A DNA stretch of 64,000 bases from contig NZ_AQQY01000005.1 of NCBI RefSeq assembly GCF_000671395.1, forward strand, positions 124,001 to 188,000. Reading direction: 5' to 3'. The position numbers and the translations under genes are program-made. Source of the DNA: Actibacterium atlanticum. GTDB lineage: Bacteria; Pseudomonadota; Alphaproteobacteria; Rhodobacterales; Rhodobacteraceae. This document shows, piece after piece, positions 52,817 to 62,755 of this stretch. Each line of letters opens with the position of its first letter. Position 1 is the stretch's first letter. Below the pieces are notes generated by a model. It ran no database searches and was not told the origin of the DNA. It was given only the letters and a program-made list of their open reading frames with translations.

Positions 52817-55018
52817 TCAGGCTGCAGCTTCGGCCTCTGGGCCAAAGCGGTCATAAAAGCTTTCGCCATTGTCGGCCATTTCGCGCAGCAGGGCAGGGGC
52901 GGTGAACCGCGCACCGTGCCTTGCGGTCAGGTCGTCACAGATCTGCACCGCGCGCGCTGCGCCGATGATGTCGAGCCAGCTGAACGGCCCGCCAGACCAT
53001 GGCGCAAAGCCCCAGCCCAGGATCGCGCCGACATCGCCTTCGCGAATGTCTTCCAGCACGCCTTCTTCCAGCGCGCGCACGGCTTCAAGCACTTGGCTGA
53101 AAAGCAACCGGTGCTGGACTTCGGTCAGCTCGGGTTGATCCTTGGTCAGCGGCCAGTTTTCGGCCAACCCGCCCCACAGCCCGGTGCGTTTGCCACGCTC
53201 ATCATAGCTGTAGAACCCAGCGCTGGATTTGCGACCCAGTCGTTCTTCATCGAACAGCTTAAAGATCACCTCATCCGCGCCATCGTCATAGGCGTCGCCC
53301 ATGGCCTGTTTGGTGGCTTTGGCGATTTTGACCCCCAGATCAATCGAGGTTTCATCGGTCAGCTGAAGCGGACCCAAAGGCATGCCAACCAGCTTGGCGG
53401 CGTTCTCGATCAGCGGTGCGGCGATCCCCTCGGCGACCATGCGGATGCCTTCGTTCAGATAGGGGATGATGCAGCGATTGGCATAGAAGAACCGCGCATC
53501 GTTCACCACGATTGGCGTTTTACGGATCTGGCGGACGTAATCCAGAGCTTTGGCCACGGCGACATCGCCAGTTTCTTTGCCCTTGATGATCTCAACCAGC
53601 ATCATCTTTTCCACCGGGCTAAAGAAGTGGATGCCGATATACTGTTCGGGCCGTTTGCTGGCCTTGGCCAGTTCGGTGATCGGTAGGGTCGAAGTATTGG
53701 TGGCAAAGATGCAGTCATCGCCGGTGACGGCTTCGACTTTGGCGGTGACCTCGGCCTTGATGGCGGGGTCCTCAAAAACAGCTTCGATGATCAGATCACA
53801 GCCTTCAAGGGCGGCGTAATCGGTGGTGGCGGTGATCAGGTTCAGCACCTGCTCTTTCTTTTCCGCCGTCGCTTTGCCGCGCTTGATGCCCTTATCCATG
53901 TAGGTTTCGGTATAGGCTTTGCCGCGGTCAGCGGCCTCTTGCGCTTGGTCGATCAGCACAACCTCGATGCCCGCCATGGCCGACACCAGCGTGATGCCCG
54001 CGCCCATCATGCCCGCGCCCAAAACGCCAACTTTGCGCACGGTCTGGTCGTCGACTTTGGGGCGGTTCGCGCCTTTTTCCAAGGCCTCTTTGTTGATGAA
54101 CAAAGACCGGATCATCGCGCTGGACGAAGGGTTCATCAGCACATTGGTGAACCAGCGCGCCTCGATCGTGGTGGCGGTGTCAAAGGGCACCAGCGCGCCC
54201 TCGTAGACAGCCGAAAGCAGCGCTTTGGCGGCGGGGTAAACGCCTTTGGTCTTGCCGTTGATCATGGCCGAAGCCCCGACAAAAGTCATGAAACCCGCCG
54301 GATGATAAGGTGCGCCGCCGGGGAATTTATACCCCTTCTGGTCCCAAGGTTTAACGATATCGGCATCCTTGGCGTTCAAGACCCAGTCGCGGGCTGTGGT
54401 CAGCAGATCGTCGGGGGCGACGACCTCGTCTATCACGCCCATGTTCTTGGCACCTTTGGGCGCGTTCAACTTGCCCTCCAACAACAGGGGGGCAGCGGCC
54501 ATCGCACCAAGCTTGCGGCTAAGGCGGGTGGTGCCACCCGCACCCGGGAAGATGCCCACCATGATCTCGGGCAGGCCGATTTTGGCTTTCGGATTGTCGG
54601 CCGCAAAGATACGGTGACAGGCCAGCGGAATTTCCAGCCCGATGCCAAGCGCGGTACCGGGCAGGGCCGCGACAATCGGTTTGCCGCCTTTGTTGGTTTT
54701 GGGGTCCATGCCTGCACGTTCGATCTTGCGCAACAACGCGTGCATAGCCATCACACCGTCAAACAGACCCTTGGCGGGGTTGTCGCCCGCGCTTTCTTTC
54801 ATCTTGGCGATGATGTTCAGGTCCATCCCGCCTGCGAAATCTTTTTTGCCCGAGGTCAGCACGGCACCTTTCACAGCGTCGTCGGCAAGCACCTTGTCAA
54901 TGCAGGATTCCAGCTCGGCCAATCCCTCCAGCGACATCACGTTCATCGACTTTCCGGGCACGTCCCAGGTGATGATGGCGACGCCGTCGGCGTCCACTTC
55001 GTAGGTGAAATCTTTCAT
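52817..55018 (-). CDS. fadJ: Bifunctional enoyl-CoA hydratase/3-hydroxyacyl-CoA dehydrogenase (FadB/FadJ type)
   Basis: A 733-residue beta-oxidation enzyme. The N-terminal crotonase part has the oxyanion-hole and catalytic regions ALPGTALGIGLEIPLACH and GLPEIMVGIFPGAGGTTRL. The dehydrogenase part begins with the NAD motif VGVLGAGMMGAGITLVSAMA and includes HFFSPVEKMMLVEII. It hydrates enoyl-CoA and oxidises the hydroxyacyl-CoA. It overlaps the upstream cupin gene by ATGA. It is last in an operon that also encodes thiolase and acyl-CoA dehydrogenase. Confidence 0.95.
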   Translation of the reverse strand: MKDFTYEVDADGVAIITWDVPGKSMNVMSLEGLAELESCIDKVLADDAVKGAVLTSGKKDFAGGMDLNIIAKMKESAGDNPAKGLFDGVMAMHALLRKIERAGMDPKTNKGGKPIVAALPGTALGIGLEIPLACHRIFAADNPKAKIGLPEIMVGIFPGAGGTTRLSRKLGAMAAAPLLLEGKLNAPKGAKNMGVIDEVVAPDDLLTTARDWVLNAKDADIVKPWDQKGYKFPGGAPYHPAGFMTFVGASAMINGKTKGVYPAAKALLSAVYEGALVPFDTATTIEARWFTNVLMNPSSSAMIRSLFINKEALEKGANRPKVDDQTVRKVGVLGAGMMGAGITLVSAMAGIEVVLIDQAQEAADRGKAYTETYMDKGIKRGKATAEKKEQVLNLITATTDYAALEGCDLIIEAVFEDPAIKAEVTAKVEAVTGDDCIFATNTSTLPITELAKASKRPEQYIGIHFFSPVEKMMLVEIIKGKETGDVAVAKALDYVRQIRKTPIVVNDARFFYANRCIIPYLNEGIRMVAEGIAAPLIENAAKLVGMPLGPLQLTDETSIDLGVKIAKATKQAMGDAYDDGADEVIFKLFDEERLGRKSSAGFYSYDERGKRTGLWGGLAENWPLTKDQPELTEVQHRLLFSQVLEAVRALEEGVLEDIREGDVGAILGWGFAPWSGGPFSWLDIIGAARAVQICDDLTARHGARFTAPALLREMADNGESFYDRFGPEAEAAA

Positions 55019-55500
55019 GAGTCCTCTCCCAACTCGGCGGTCGAAAGAGCCGAGCCATCCTTGCGGGTGAACGCGGCGCCATCTGGCCCCATCTTCACCA
55101 TCATGTTGATATCGCTGTAAAATGCGGTCTCTGTTTCGGTACGGGTGCCCACGACCAAAAAGGCGGCAGGGGCCTGCGTTTTGTTGATGAAATGGTGGCC
55201 GTTTTCGTCGCCCGCCGGGAAGGCGGCGCAATCGCCGACCTGCATTTCATGTTCGCCGTTGTCGTCGACCAAGGTGCAGGTGCCTTGGGTGACCATGACG
55301 AACTCGTCCTGTTCCATGTGGTAATGGCGCAAGGAAGACAGCGCGCCGGGTTCCAGCATCACCAGATTGGCGCCGAACTGGGTCAATCCTCCGGCATCGC
55401 CCAGCCGCAAAGACGACCGTCCCGTCATCTCATCGGCCAGCTTCCCGGGATAGATCGACCCAGATTTGACGGGGCATGTGCTTTTGTCGATCAATGGCAT
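55015..55500 (-). CDS. Cupin domain protein in the beta-oxidation operon
   Basis: A 161-residue single-cupin protein. Cupin motif 1 is seen around LRHYHMEQDEFVMVTQGTCTL, and motif 2 around VGDCAAFPAGDENGHHFINK, giving potential metal ligands. Its role is unknown, but it overlaps both the thiolase and fadJ genes by ATGA, so it is made in step with them. A sensor or metal-dependent enzyme acting on an acyl or CoA-related compound is possible. Confidence 0.85.
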   Translation of the reverse strand: MPLIDKSTCPVKSGSIYPGKLADEMTGRSSLRLGDAGGLTQFGANLVMLEPGALSSLRHYHMEQDEFVMVTQGTCTLVDDNGEHEMQVGDCAAFPAGDENGHHFINKTQAPAAFLVVGTRTETETAFYSDINMMVKMGPDGAAFTRKDGSALSTAELGEDS

Positions 55501-56711
55501 CAGACGCGCTCGATGATTGTGGCGGCGCCCATGCCCGAGGCAATGCACAGCGTCGCCAGCCCGGTGCCTTTGCCGGTGCGTTCCAGCTCGTCCAGCAGGG
55601 TACCGATGATAATCGCGCCGGTGGCACCCAGCGGGTGGCCCATGGCGATCGAGCCGCCGTTGACGTTCACCCGGTCGCTGTCCACGTCAAACGCCTGCAT
55701 GAAGCGCAGCACCACCGAAGCAAAAGCCTCGTTCACCTCAAACAGATCAATGTCGGAAATCGACATGCCGCTGTCGGCCAGGATCTTTTCGGTCACGGGC
55801 ACGGGGCCGGTGAGCATGATCGTCGGGTCAGTGCCGATCTTGGCGGTGGCGCGGATACGGGCGCGGGGTTTCAGCCCGTGGGCCTCGCCAAACTCCTTGT
55901 TGCCGATCAGCACGCCCGCCGCGCCATCCACGATGCCCGAGGAGTTGCCGGCGTGGTGGATATGCTCAATGCGCTCCAGATGCGGGTATTTCATCAGCGC
56001 GATCTTGTCAAAACCGGGCATGGCCTCGCCCATGTCTTTGAACGCCGGTTTCAGGGCACCCAGCGACTGCATATCGGTGCCCGGACGCATGTATTCGTCA
56101 TGATCCAGAATAGGCAGACCATTGATATCCCGCACCGTGATGATCGATTTATCAAAGCGCTTGTCTTCCCACGCTTCTGCCGCACGGCGCTGGCTTTCGG
56201 CGGCCAGTGCGTCAGCGTCATCACGGGTGAACCCATATTCGGTCGCGATGATATCGGCCGAGATCCCCTGCGGTACAAAGTAGCTTTCCATGGCAAGGCT
56301 GGGATCGACGGCAATTGCGGCCCCATCACTGCCCATGGCCACACGGCCCATCATCTCAACGCCGCCCGCGATATAGGCGCTTCCCGCACCGCCTTGCACC
56401 TGGTTGGCGGCAAGGTTGACAGCTTCCATGCCGCTGGCACAAAACCGGTTGATCGCGAGGCCCGGAATGGATTGGTCCAGCTTGGACGCCAAAACCGCCG
56501 AACGCGCCAGACAGCCGCCCTGTTCACCGACCTGGGTGACGTTGCCCCAGATTACGTCCTCGACCGCATGGCCGTTCAGATCGTTACGGTCGGCGAGCGC
56601 GTCCAGAACCTGCGCGGACAGGCGCAGCGAGGTCACCTCGTGCAATGATCCGTCCTTGCGGCCTTTGCCCCGGGGGGTGCGGATGGTGTCATAGATATAG
56701 GCTTCGGTCAT
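55500..56711 (-). CDS. fadA: Acetyl-CoA C-acyltransferase (thiolase)
   Basis: A 403-residue thiolase that releases acetyl-CoA from 3-ketoacyl-CoA. The acyl-accepting Cys is in INRFCASGMEAVN, the His in MGHPLGATGA and the second Cys in LCIASGMGA. I chose the ATG at 56711 (TEAYIYDTIRTPRGKGR), which has GAGG upstream; an ATG at 56726 is also in frame. It overlaps the cupin gene by ATGA. Confidence 0.95.
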   Translation of the reverse strand: MTEAYIYDTIRTPRGKGRKDGSLHEVTSLRLSAQVLDALADRNDLNGHAVEDVIWGNVTQVGEQGGCLARSAVLASKLDQSIPGLAINRFCASGMEAVNLAANQVQGGAGSAYIAGGVEMMGRVAMGSDGAAIAVDPSLAMESYFVPQGISADIIATEYGFTRDDADALAAESQRRAAEAWEDKRFDKSIITVRDINGLPILDHDEYMRPGTDMQSLGALKPAFKDMGEAMPGFDKIALMKYPHLERIEHIHHAGNSSGIVDGAAGVLIGNKEFGEAHGLKPRARIRATAKIGTDPTIMLTGPVPVTEKILADSGMSISDIDLFEVNEAFASVVLRFMQAFDVDSDRVNVNGGSIAMGHPLGATGAIIIGTLLDELERTGKGTGLATLCIASGMGAATIIERV

Positions 56712-56726
56712 CTTTGCCTCACTCAT

Positions 56727-57368
56727 TTACAGGCCACGGTCGGCAGGCGAGCCGGGCATCAGATCATAGGGATGTTTCCAGCCGGGCAGGGCTTGAATGT
56801 TGGACAGCCACCGGTCGATGTTGGGCCACTGGGCGCGGTCAAAACCGAAGGGTTCTTCGTAAAACAAGTAGCCACAGCATGTCAGATCGGCATTGCTTAC
56901 GCTGTCGCCAACGATCCAGTCGCGCCCTTCAAGATGCTTGTTCAGGATGTCATACGACCCCGCCAGACGGCCTTGCAGAAACGCGATCACTTCATCGGAG
57001 CGTTTGTTCTCGGGCAGGAAGTTCATCATGAACCGGCAGATGCCTGCAAAGGACGACAGTTTGTGGTTGTCCCAAATCTGCCAGCGCAGGATTTCGCGTG
57101 CCTCGGCTTTGTCTTTACCGTCGAACTTGCCAGACTTTTCAGAGATATAGTCCTGAAGGATCGCTGATTGGGTGAGCTTGACATCGCCATCGACCAAAAC
57201 CGGCGCCTCGCCCATTTCGTTGACGTTTTCGCGGTATTGGGGGGTGCGGGTTTCGCCGTTGAAGAAGTCGATATAGACCGGCTCCCAGTCCAGTCCCGAC
57301 AGCTCCAGCGCCAGCGCGGCTTTGTAGGAATGGCCGCTTTCCCCGAAGCAATACAGTTGAATGGTCAT
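56727..57368 (-). CDS. Glutathione S-transferase family protein
   Basis: A 213-residue GST with the thioredoxin-like N-terminal domain (LYCFGESGHSYKAALALELS; ENVNEMGEAPVLVDGDVKLTQS carries the cis-Pro/glutathione region) and the all-helical C-terminal domain. The substrate is unknown. It sits between the thiolase and a small RHH-like protein in the fatty acid operon, which suggests detoxification of reactive lipid products. GGAG lies upstream. Confidence 0.9.
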   Translation of the reverse strand: MTIQLYCFGESGHSYKAALALELSGLDWEPVYIDFFNGETRTPQYRENVNEMGEAPVLVDGDVKLTQSAILQDYISEKSGKFDGKDKAEAREILRWQIWDNHKLSSFAGICRFMMNFLPENKRSDEVIAFLQGRLAGSYDILNKHLEGRDWIVGDSVSNADLTCCGYLFYEEPFGFDRAQWPNIDRWLSNIQALPGWKHPYDLMPGSPADRGL

Positions 57369-57390
57369 GCGCGTCTCCTCGTGCGCTAAA

Positions 57391-57603
57391 TCAGCGTTTG
57401 CGGGCCTCCAGCTCGGCGTTGAACAGCCTAAGCCGGTGGGTCAAATTCGTGTGGTCTGTCACGCTGTCGAAGTTTTCGAACAGGAATGACAGGGCTTCTC
57501 CTTCGTCCAGGCCGGCCTCTTGTGCGAAGCGTCGCAGACGGCGATAGCCATCCTCGGACATCGCGATCGGAAAGCGGCGGGTCAGGCGCAGGCGTTTGGG
57601 CAT
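57391..57603 (-). CDS. Small ribbon-helix-helix-like protein
   Basis: A 70-residue basic protein. The pattern RRFPIAMSEDGYRRLRRFA, then GLDEGEALSFLFENF, fits one strand and two helices of a CopG/Arc-type ribbon-helix-helix. AAGGAG precedes the ATG at 57603. It may be an operon-encoded DNA-binding regulator, but the fold call is tentative. It lies between the acyl-CoA dehydrogenase and GST genes. Confidence 0.7.
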   Translation of the reverse strand: MPKRLRLTRRFPIAMSEDGYRRLRRFAQEAGLDEGEALSFLFENFDSVTDHTNLTHRLRLFNAELEARKR

Positions 57604-57647
57604 TCTCGTCTCCTTAAAGGGTGGGGCAGGGTGCCCCACCACCAAGG

Positions 57648-59423
57648 TTAGAAGCTTGCGGCCTCTAGCGCCATCACAGTGTCGGCACCGGTTTCGATAC
57701 GCGCCAGATGCAGCCCCGTGGCGGGCAGTTGCCGCGCCATGTAGTAGCGCCCTGTGGCCAGCTTGGTTTCATAGAAAGCCGCGTCCGAGGCGCCGTCTGC
57801 CAGCGCATCAAGCGAGGCCTTGGCCATTTGTGCCCACATCAGACCCAGACAGACATGGCCCATCATGTGCATGAAATCATACGAACCGGCCAAAGCATGG
57901 TTGGGGTTCTTCATACCGTTTTGCATGAAGAACATGCCGGCGGCTTGCAGGTCTTTCGACGCCTTTTTCAGAGGGGCAATGAATTCTTCCATCCCGTCTG
58001 CGTCGCCGTTTTCTTTGCAGAAGGCTTTAACCATCTCAAAAAAGGCCATCACGTGCTTGCCGCCGTCTGCGCCAAGTTTACGGCCTACCAGATCAAGCGC
58101 CTGAACGCCGTTCGCGCCTTCATAAATCTGGGTGATACGGGCATCACGAGCGAACTGTGACATGCCCCATTCTTCGATATATCCGTGGCCGCCATAGACT
58201 TGCTGGGCATTCACGGTGCATTCAAACCCGCGATCCGTCATGAAGCCTTTGATGACAGGCGTCAGCAGAGAGATCAGCCCATCCGCGTCGGCATCCTGCC
58301 CGCGATGCGCCTTGTCGATCATCATCGCGCCCCACATCAAAAAGGCGCGCGCACCTTCGATAAAACTCTTTTGATCCATCAGGTTGCGGCGGATGTCGGG
58401 GTGAACGATCAACGGGTCAGCCGGGCCATCGGGGTTTTTCGCACCGGTTACGTCACGCCCTTGCAGGCGGTCATTGGCATAGAGCACGGCGTTCTGATAA
58501 GCGGCTTCAGCCTGCGCCAACCCCTGCATCCCGACGCCCAGACGGGCCTCGTTCATCATGGTGAACATGGCGCGCATGCCTTTGTGTTCAGTGCCCAGCA
58601 GGTATCCCTCGGCCGCGTCGTAATCCATCACACAGGTGGAATTTCCGTGGATGCCCATCTTTTCTTCGATCTTGCCGACCGAAACACCGTTGCGGGCGCC
58701 GACATTGCCATCGTCGTCGACCAGAAACTTCGGCACGATGAACAGTGAAACACCCTTGATGCCCTCGGGCCCGCCGGGGATTTTGGCCAGCACCAGATGC
58801 ACGACGTTGTCCGACATGTCGTGGTCGCCTGCCGAGATGAAAATCTTCTGCCCTGTCACCTTATAGCTGCCGTCGCCCTGCGGCTCGGCTTTGGTGCGCA
58901 TCAGGCCCAGATCGGTGCCGCAATGCGGTTCAGTCAGGTTCATGGTGCCGGTCCATTCGCAGGACACCATCTTGGGCAACCACTTTTGCTTCTGGTCTTC
59001 TGTCCCATGCGCCAGAATGGCCGAAGCCGCACCGTGGGTCAGACCCTGATACATGGTAAAGGCCTGGTTGGCAGCGCTGAACATCTCGCCCACTGCGGTG
59101 CCCATCAGATAGGGCATGTTTTGACCGCCATATTCTTCGGGCAGGTCAAGGCCGGTCCAGCCGCCAGCTTTCATCTGCTCGAACGCATCCTTAAAGCCGG
59201 TCGGGGTGCGCACCACGCCGTTTTCATAGGTGCACCCTTCGGTATCGCCTACGGTGTTCAGGGGCATCAGCAGTTCAGAAGAAATCTTGCCTGCTTCCTC
59301 GAGGATTGCCGAGGTGAAATCCGACTCCAGCTCTTCATAGCCGGGAATGTCCGATTGGCTGATTTTAAGCAGATCATGCAGTACAAACTGCATATCCTTG
59401 GTGGGGGCGGTATAAGCCGGCAT
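57648..59423 (-). CDS. Acyl-CoA dehydrogenase with C-terminal extension (DmdC-like subfamily)
   Basis: A 591-residue flavoprotein that makes enoyl-CoA. FAD and substrate regions include [19 protein letters not shown] and the C-terminal [19 protein letters not shown]. The long size, extra C-terminal domain and opening [16 protein letters not shown] mark the subfamily that includes 3-methylmercaptopropionyl-CoA dehydrogenase DmdC as well as general acyl-CoA dehydrogenases. The operon context favours fatty acid oxidation. GGGAGAG precedes the ATG at 59423. Confidence 0.93.
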   Translation of the reverse strand: MPAYTAPTKDMQFVLHDLLKISQSDIPGYEELESDFTSAILEEAGKISSELLMPLNTVGDTEGCTYENGVVRTPTGFKDAFEQMKAGGWTGLDLPEEYGGQNMPYLMGTAVGEMFSAANQAFTMYQGLTHGAASAILAHGTEDQKQKWLPKMVSCEWTGTMNLTEPHCGTDLGLMRTKAEPQGDGSYKVTGQKIFISAGDHDMSDNVVHLVLAKIPGGPEGIKGVSLFIVPKFLVDDDGNVGARNGVSVGKIEEKMGIHGNSTCVMDYDAAEGYLLGTEHKGMRAMFTMMNEARLGVGMQGLAQAEAAYQNAVLYANDRLQGRDVTGAKNPDGPADPLIVHPDIRRNLMDQKSFIEGARAFLMWGAMMIDKAHRGQDADADGLISLLTPVIKGFMTDRGFECTVNAQQVYGGHGYIEEWGMSQFARDARITQIYEGANGVQALDLVGRKLGADGGKHVMAFFEMVKAFCKENGDADGMEEFIAPLKKASKDLQAAGMFFMQNGMKNPNHALAGSYDFMHMMGHVCLGLMWAQMAKASLDALADGASDAAFYETKLATGRYYMARQLPATGLHLARIETGADTVMALEAASF

Positions 59424-59473
59424 TCTTCTCTCCCTTGGTCGTATCAAACGTAGAGGTCTCAGCCTCTCGTTCG

Positions 59474-59857
59474 TTATTTTTTGAGCGCTGACAGGCGGTC
59501 CTCTACCCAGTTGATCTGGCTTCTGAGGTCCTCAATCGCGTCATCCAGCGCTTCGCGTTGTTGTTCCAGCTCATTCAGGTGTTTGCCTGCTGCATCCAGC
59601 GTGCGGTTTAGCTGTGTTTCCTGCTGATCGCCGATGTCATAAAGATCCAGCAGCTGGCGAATCTCCTCCAGGCTGAAGCCAAACCGTTTGCCGCGCAAAA
59701 TCAGCTTGAGCCGGGCGCGGTCGCGTTTGGTGAACAATCGTTTCTGCCCTTCCCGGATCGGGAAAAGCAGTTCTTTGGACTCATAAAACCGCAAGGTGCG
59801 TGGCGTTACATCGAACGCATCGCACATTTCGCGAATGGTCATCTGATCCTGTGTCAT
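59474..59857 (-). CDS. MerR family regulator of the beta-oxidation operon
   Basis: A 127-residue regulator. The MerR winged HTH is at the N-terminus ([20 protein letters not shown]), followed by the DNA-contact wing, [20 protein letters not shown] and a long coiled-coil dimerisation helix. No cysteine metal-binding motif is seen, so it probably senses a fatty acid or acyl-CoA. It is the first gene of the operon. A close paralogue lies at 61143-61514. Confidence 0.9.
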   Translation of the reverse strand: MTQDQMTIREMCDAFDVTPRTLRFYESKELLFPIREGQKRLFTKRDRARLKLILRGKRFGFSLEEIRQLLDLYDIGDQQETQLNRTLDAAGKHLNELEQQREALDDAIEDLRSQINWVEDRLSALKK

Positions 59858-60068
59858 CGTACTCGCCTTCCTGTCCCCGAACGGTGGGGAGCCTGCCCAT
59901 TTATATCGGGCGGACAACGAGAGGCTACAACGAAAGTTTACGTGCGCGTAAACAGAACGTCACGTCATATCGCAAACACGGCTATTTGATTGCGCGGGGC
60001 CTAGCCATTTTCGGTCTGCCAATTTATTCAGCACGACCTGTGCTTTTGTTAGGAAGATCAATACGCCA

Positions 60069-61127
60069 ATGACGGTTTATATTTTTGGTGGTTCCAATAC
60101 CGCGATGAAAAACGGCTGGGCGACCTCGTTCGCGCAACAGGTGATGCGCCGGGTTCCGGTTCAAAATCTTGCCCTTGGTGCCACCAATTCGATCAATGCT
60201 CTGACCCGGTTGATGGAAGATGTCATCCTGAAAAAAGACGATGTGGTCATCTGGTCGAATGCGACGAACGATGCTTTTTGTCTGAGCAGCCGCCCCTATG
60301 ACGAAGCCCGTATGTTGGAAGCGGTGGAACGTATGATCCAGATCACGCGCGCCGCCGGAGCGCGGTTTCTTCCGGTATTGATCGACACGTTTCCTCAACA
60401 TCTGATGGTTCAGCAAGAGGAGTTCGCCAGCAGAATTCTTCACATGTGTAGCCACTATCAGTTGGAGGTTGTGAACCTTCCGCAGGCCTATGCCGCCGAG
60501 ACAGGCACGATGCAGGCGCGCGCCGAATACTTTATTGATGGGCTGCACATGACGGCAGGCGGAGAGCTGTCAGAATATGTGGCCGAGCTGACCGAAGGCC
60601 TGTGGCGGCGCGGTGGAAATTATCCGGCGGACGTCCCGACGCTTTGGGTGCCCGACGGGGTCGAGATGGAGGTGTTTAGCGCCTTTGATCAACCAGACAT
60701 GTCCCAGCATTTTGAAAGCTTGTTGATTGCCAAAGAAACATGGCTGCCGCCGGTGACGGCGACACCTGTGCGGCGTCAGGGGATGACCACTGAAATTCAG
60801 GCGATCACGATTTTGGCCGATCCGGTGCATGGCCGGTTCAACATGGATTCGGGGGAACAATCGTTGACGGTTTCAGCGATTCACAACTTCGGCTTCACCG
60901 GCAATCCTTTGATCGTGATGGTCACGCCAAGGTTGATGATCCCCGGGGGCATGTTCCTGCCCGATGATGCAAGCGCCATCAGGTTTTCATGGGATGACAC
61001 GCACCATCCGGTGCCCACCGACATGTATTTGAAACCTGCGCAGGACAGACCGGCAACCGGTGAAAGCAGTGCGCGCGTGGTGTCTTTGCTTTTGCGTCAC
61101 ATGCCCGAGTCGTCAGTTGAGCACTAG
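60069..61127 (+). CDS. SGNH-like hydrolase/esterase domain protein
   Basis: A 352-residue protein. SGNH blocks can be recognised: FGGSNT with S9, NLALGATNS, SNATND with N67, and DGLHMT with D157 and H160. Such enzymes cleave or transfer O-acyl groups on glycans or lipids. Residues after about 185 form an extra domain that I do not recognise. No signal peptide is seen, so it may act in the cytoplasm. It is flanked by two MerR paralogues. Confidence 0.72.
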   Translation: MTVYIFGGSNTAMKNGWATSFAQQVMRRVPVQNLALGATNSINALTRLMEDVILKKDDVVIWSNATNDAFCLSSRPYDEARMLEAVERMIQITRAAGARFLPVLIDTFPQHLMVQQEEFASRILHMCSHYQLEVVNLPQAYAAETGTMQARAEYFIDGLHMTAGGELSEYVAELTEGLWRRGGNYPADVPTLWVPDGVEMEVFSAFDQPDMSQHFESLLIAKETWLPPVTATPVRRQGMTTEIQAITILADPVHGRFNMDSGEQSLTVSAIHNFGFTGNPLIVMVTPRLMIPGGMFLPDDASAIRFSWDDTHHPVPTDMYLKPAQDRPATGESSARVVSLLLRHMPESSVEH

Positions 61128-61142
61128 GTTCAGGTAACGCTG

Positions 61143-61514
61143 TCAGGTATCAAGGCCACTGGCGACCTGATCCCGCAAACTGGTCAAATCCTCGATGGCT
61201 TCGTCCAGATCCTGACGCTGCTTGATAAGGTCTTCGAGCTTTTCATCCGCCATAACAATCCAGGCGCGGTTCTGTTCGTCCGTGCCTTTTTCTTCATACA
61301 GAAGCAGCCACTGACGAATCTCTTCCAGACTGAAACCAAAGCGCCGGCCGCGCAAGATCAGGGTCATGCGCGCGGTTTCGCGGGGGGTATAAAAGCGAGA
61401 CCGCCCTTCTTTCTCGGGGCTCAGAAGCTCGATGTACTCATAATAGCGCAACGTGCGCGGCGTTACTTCGAACTTGTCGCACATCTCTTTGAAGGTAAGA
61501 CGTTCGGCGGACAT
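61143..61514 (-). CDS. MerR family regulator, paralogue of the beta-oxidation MerR
   Basis: A 123-residue MerR-type protein. The HTH (KEMCDKFEVTPRTLRYYEYI) and the [20 protein letters not shown] region are nearly superimposable on the protein at 59474-59857, and a coiled-coil tail follows. Sequence differences lie mainly in the C-terminal effector helix. It converges on the SGNH gene with a 15-base gap. The two paralogues probably arose by duplication and may read different acyl signals. Confidence 0.9.
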   Translation of the reverse strand: MSAERLTFKEMCDKFEVTPRTLRYYEYIELLSPEKEGRSRFYTPRETARMTLILRGRRFGFSLEEIRQWLLLYEEKGTDEQNRAWIVMADEKLEDLIKQRQDLDEAIEDLTSLRDQVASGLDT

Positions 61515-61572
61515 GGTTCTCCCCAGACTTCGTGTCGGCTAAACGGTAGACTGTTCACCGCCTGATTGTAAA

Positions 61573-62739
61573 TCAGTTCATGAAGCCCGGCGCAAAGAAA
61601 TAGAACCCATAGGCAACCAGAAGGGCGGGCAAGGCGGAATAGAGTGTCGCCAGAACAGCCACTTTAGGGTTCAAAGCGATTGCCGGGAACAAGGCATCGC
61701 CGTCGTTCGAGATCGCGTTCCCCATCAGCGCAGCAAACGGGACCGCACCATTGATGTAAAGTGTAGTCACCAGAACCTGCGGACCACATCCCGGAACAAA
61801 GCCGATCACAATCGCGATGAGCGGCAGCAAGGGGGCGATGGTTTTGAACCATGTCTCAATGTCCAGCCCGGCGAACACAGCGGCATAGTCATAGGCCAGA
61901 TAGGCGACGATCACCCAGATGGAGATAAAGCTGGTTTCTTCTGCCATTCGGGTTAGCGGTGAATCTTTGGCGTGGGTCATTGCCTGAAGCGGCGAGGTGG
62001 CCCAGACGAACAGCCCGATCGCCGTTCCAGCCAAAGCAATCCACAGGACCGGGATACCAAAGACTGCACCGATTTCTATTTGTGCCAACTGTGCCGCGCC
62101 CACAACAAGGCCCGGAGCGGCGGGGATCAAATAGGCGATGTCGCGCAGGCGCAGCTTCCCGATACGTGGGGCAAGCTCGCACTCGGTATTGGCGTTCATG
62201 GACGGGTCAACGGCGTTGAACCGGTCACACAGCCATCCGGTGATGATACCTGCCGCAAGGGAAAGCGGTAATACAACAAGTGCAGCATCAGGGCGGGTGG
62301 CGATCAGCAGAAACGCCGCATCGCCCATAGTTGCCGTCAGGGCCGCGACCACCGCGCCAAACCGAACATTGCCCGAACTATAGGCCGCAACCACGACCAC
62401 CGCGCCACCACATCCGGGTGTCGCCCCAAGGACCGCTGCCAAGGGCACTTGCAGCCCTTTGGCTTTGTGCAATGTCTGGCCCAGATCATAGTTGAACACC
62501 CGTTCAGACCCATAAAACAAAAGCAATGTCGCGGCGACAAAAACGCTGACCTGCACATAGGCATCGGTCAGCAGCTCACGCGTCAATGTACCCAGCTCTC
62601 CGGGAAAGAGCGCAAGCGCGACCAAGACTGCAGCGACCAGCAGCCTTTTGGGGCGCAGGGCGCCAAGGGACCGCAAGGTGGCAGCCGGCTGCGCCGCGTC
62701 GGTCACGTCTGTGTTCGAGGGCATCGTTTCCTGGGTCAT
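61573..62739 (-). CDS. mntX: Putative manganese exporter (MntX-like, 10-11 TM)
   Basis: A 388-residue polytopic inner-membrane protein with two related halves. The glycine/cysteine motifs LGATPGCGGAVVV and GFVPGCGPQVLVT are typical of the putative heavy-metal/manganese exporter family known in alphaproteobacteria. A Fur/Mur-like palindrome at 62756-62772 lies directly in front of the gene. An ATG at 62724 with AGGA upstream is an alternative start. Export of manganese is inferred from the family. Confidence 0.82.
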   Translation of the reverse strand: MTQETMPSNTDVTDAAQPAATLRSLGALRPKRLLVAAVLVALALFPGELGTLTRELLTDAYVQVSVFVAATLLLFYGSERVFNYDLGQTLHKAKGLQVPLAAVLGATPGCGGAVVVVAAYSSGNVRFGAVVAALTATMGDAAFLLIATRPDAALVVLPLSLAAGIITGWLCDRFNAVDPSMNANTECELAPRIGKLRLRDIAYLIPAAPGLVVGAAQLAQIEIGAVFGIPVLWIALAGTAIGLFVWATSPLQAMTHAKDSPLTRMAEETSFISIWVIVAYLAYDYAAVFAGLDIETWFKTIAPLLPLIAIVIGFVPGCGPQVLVTTLYINGAVPFAALMGNAISNDGDALFPAIALNPKVAVLATLYSALPALLVAYGFYFFAPGFMN

Positions 62740-62755
62740 CTTGGCTTAGCCTAAA

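Noticed and set aside
53939-55120. 393-residue frame opposite fadJ
   Set aside because: Antisense shadow of a recognised bifunctional enzyme.
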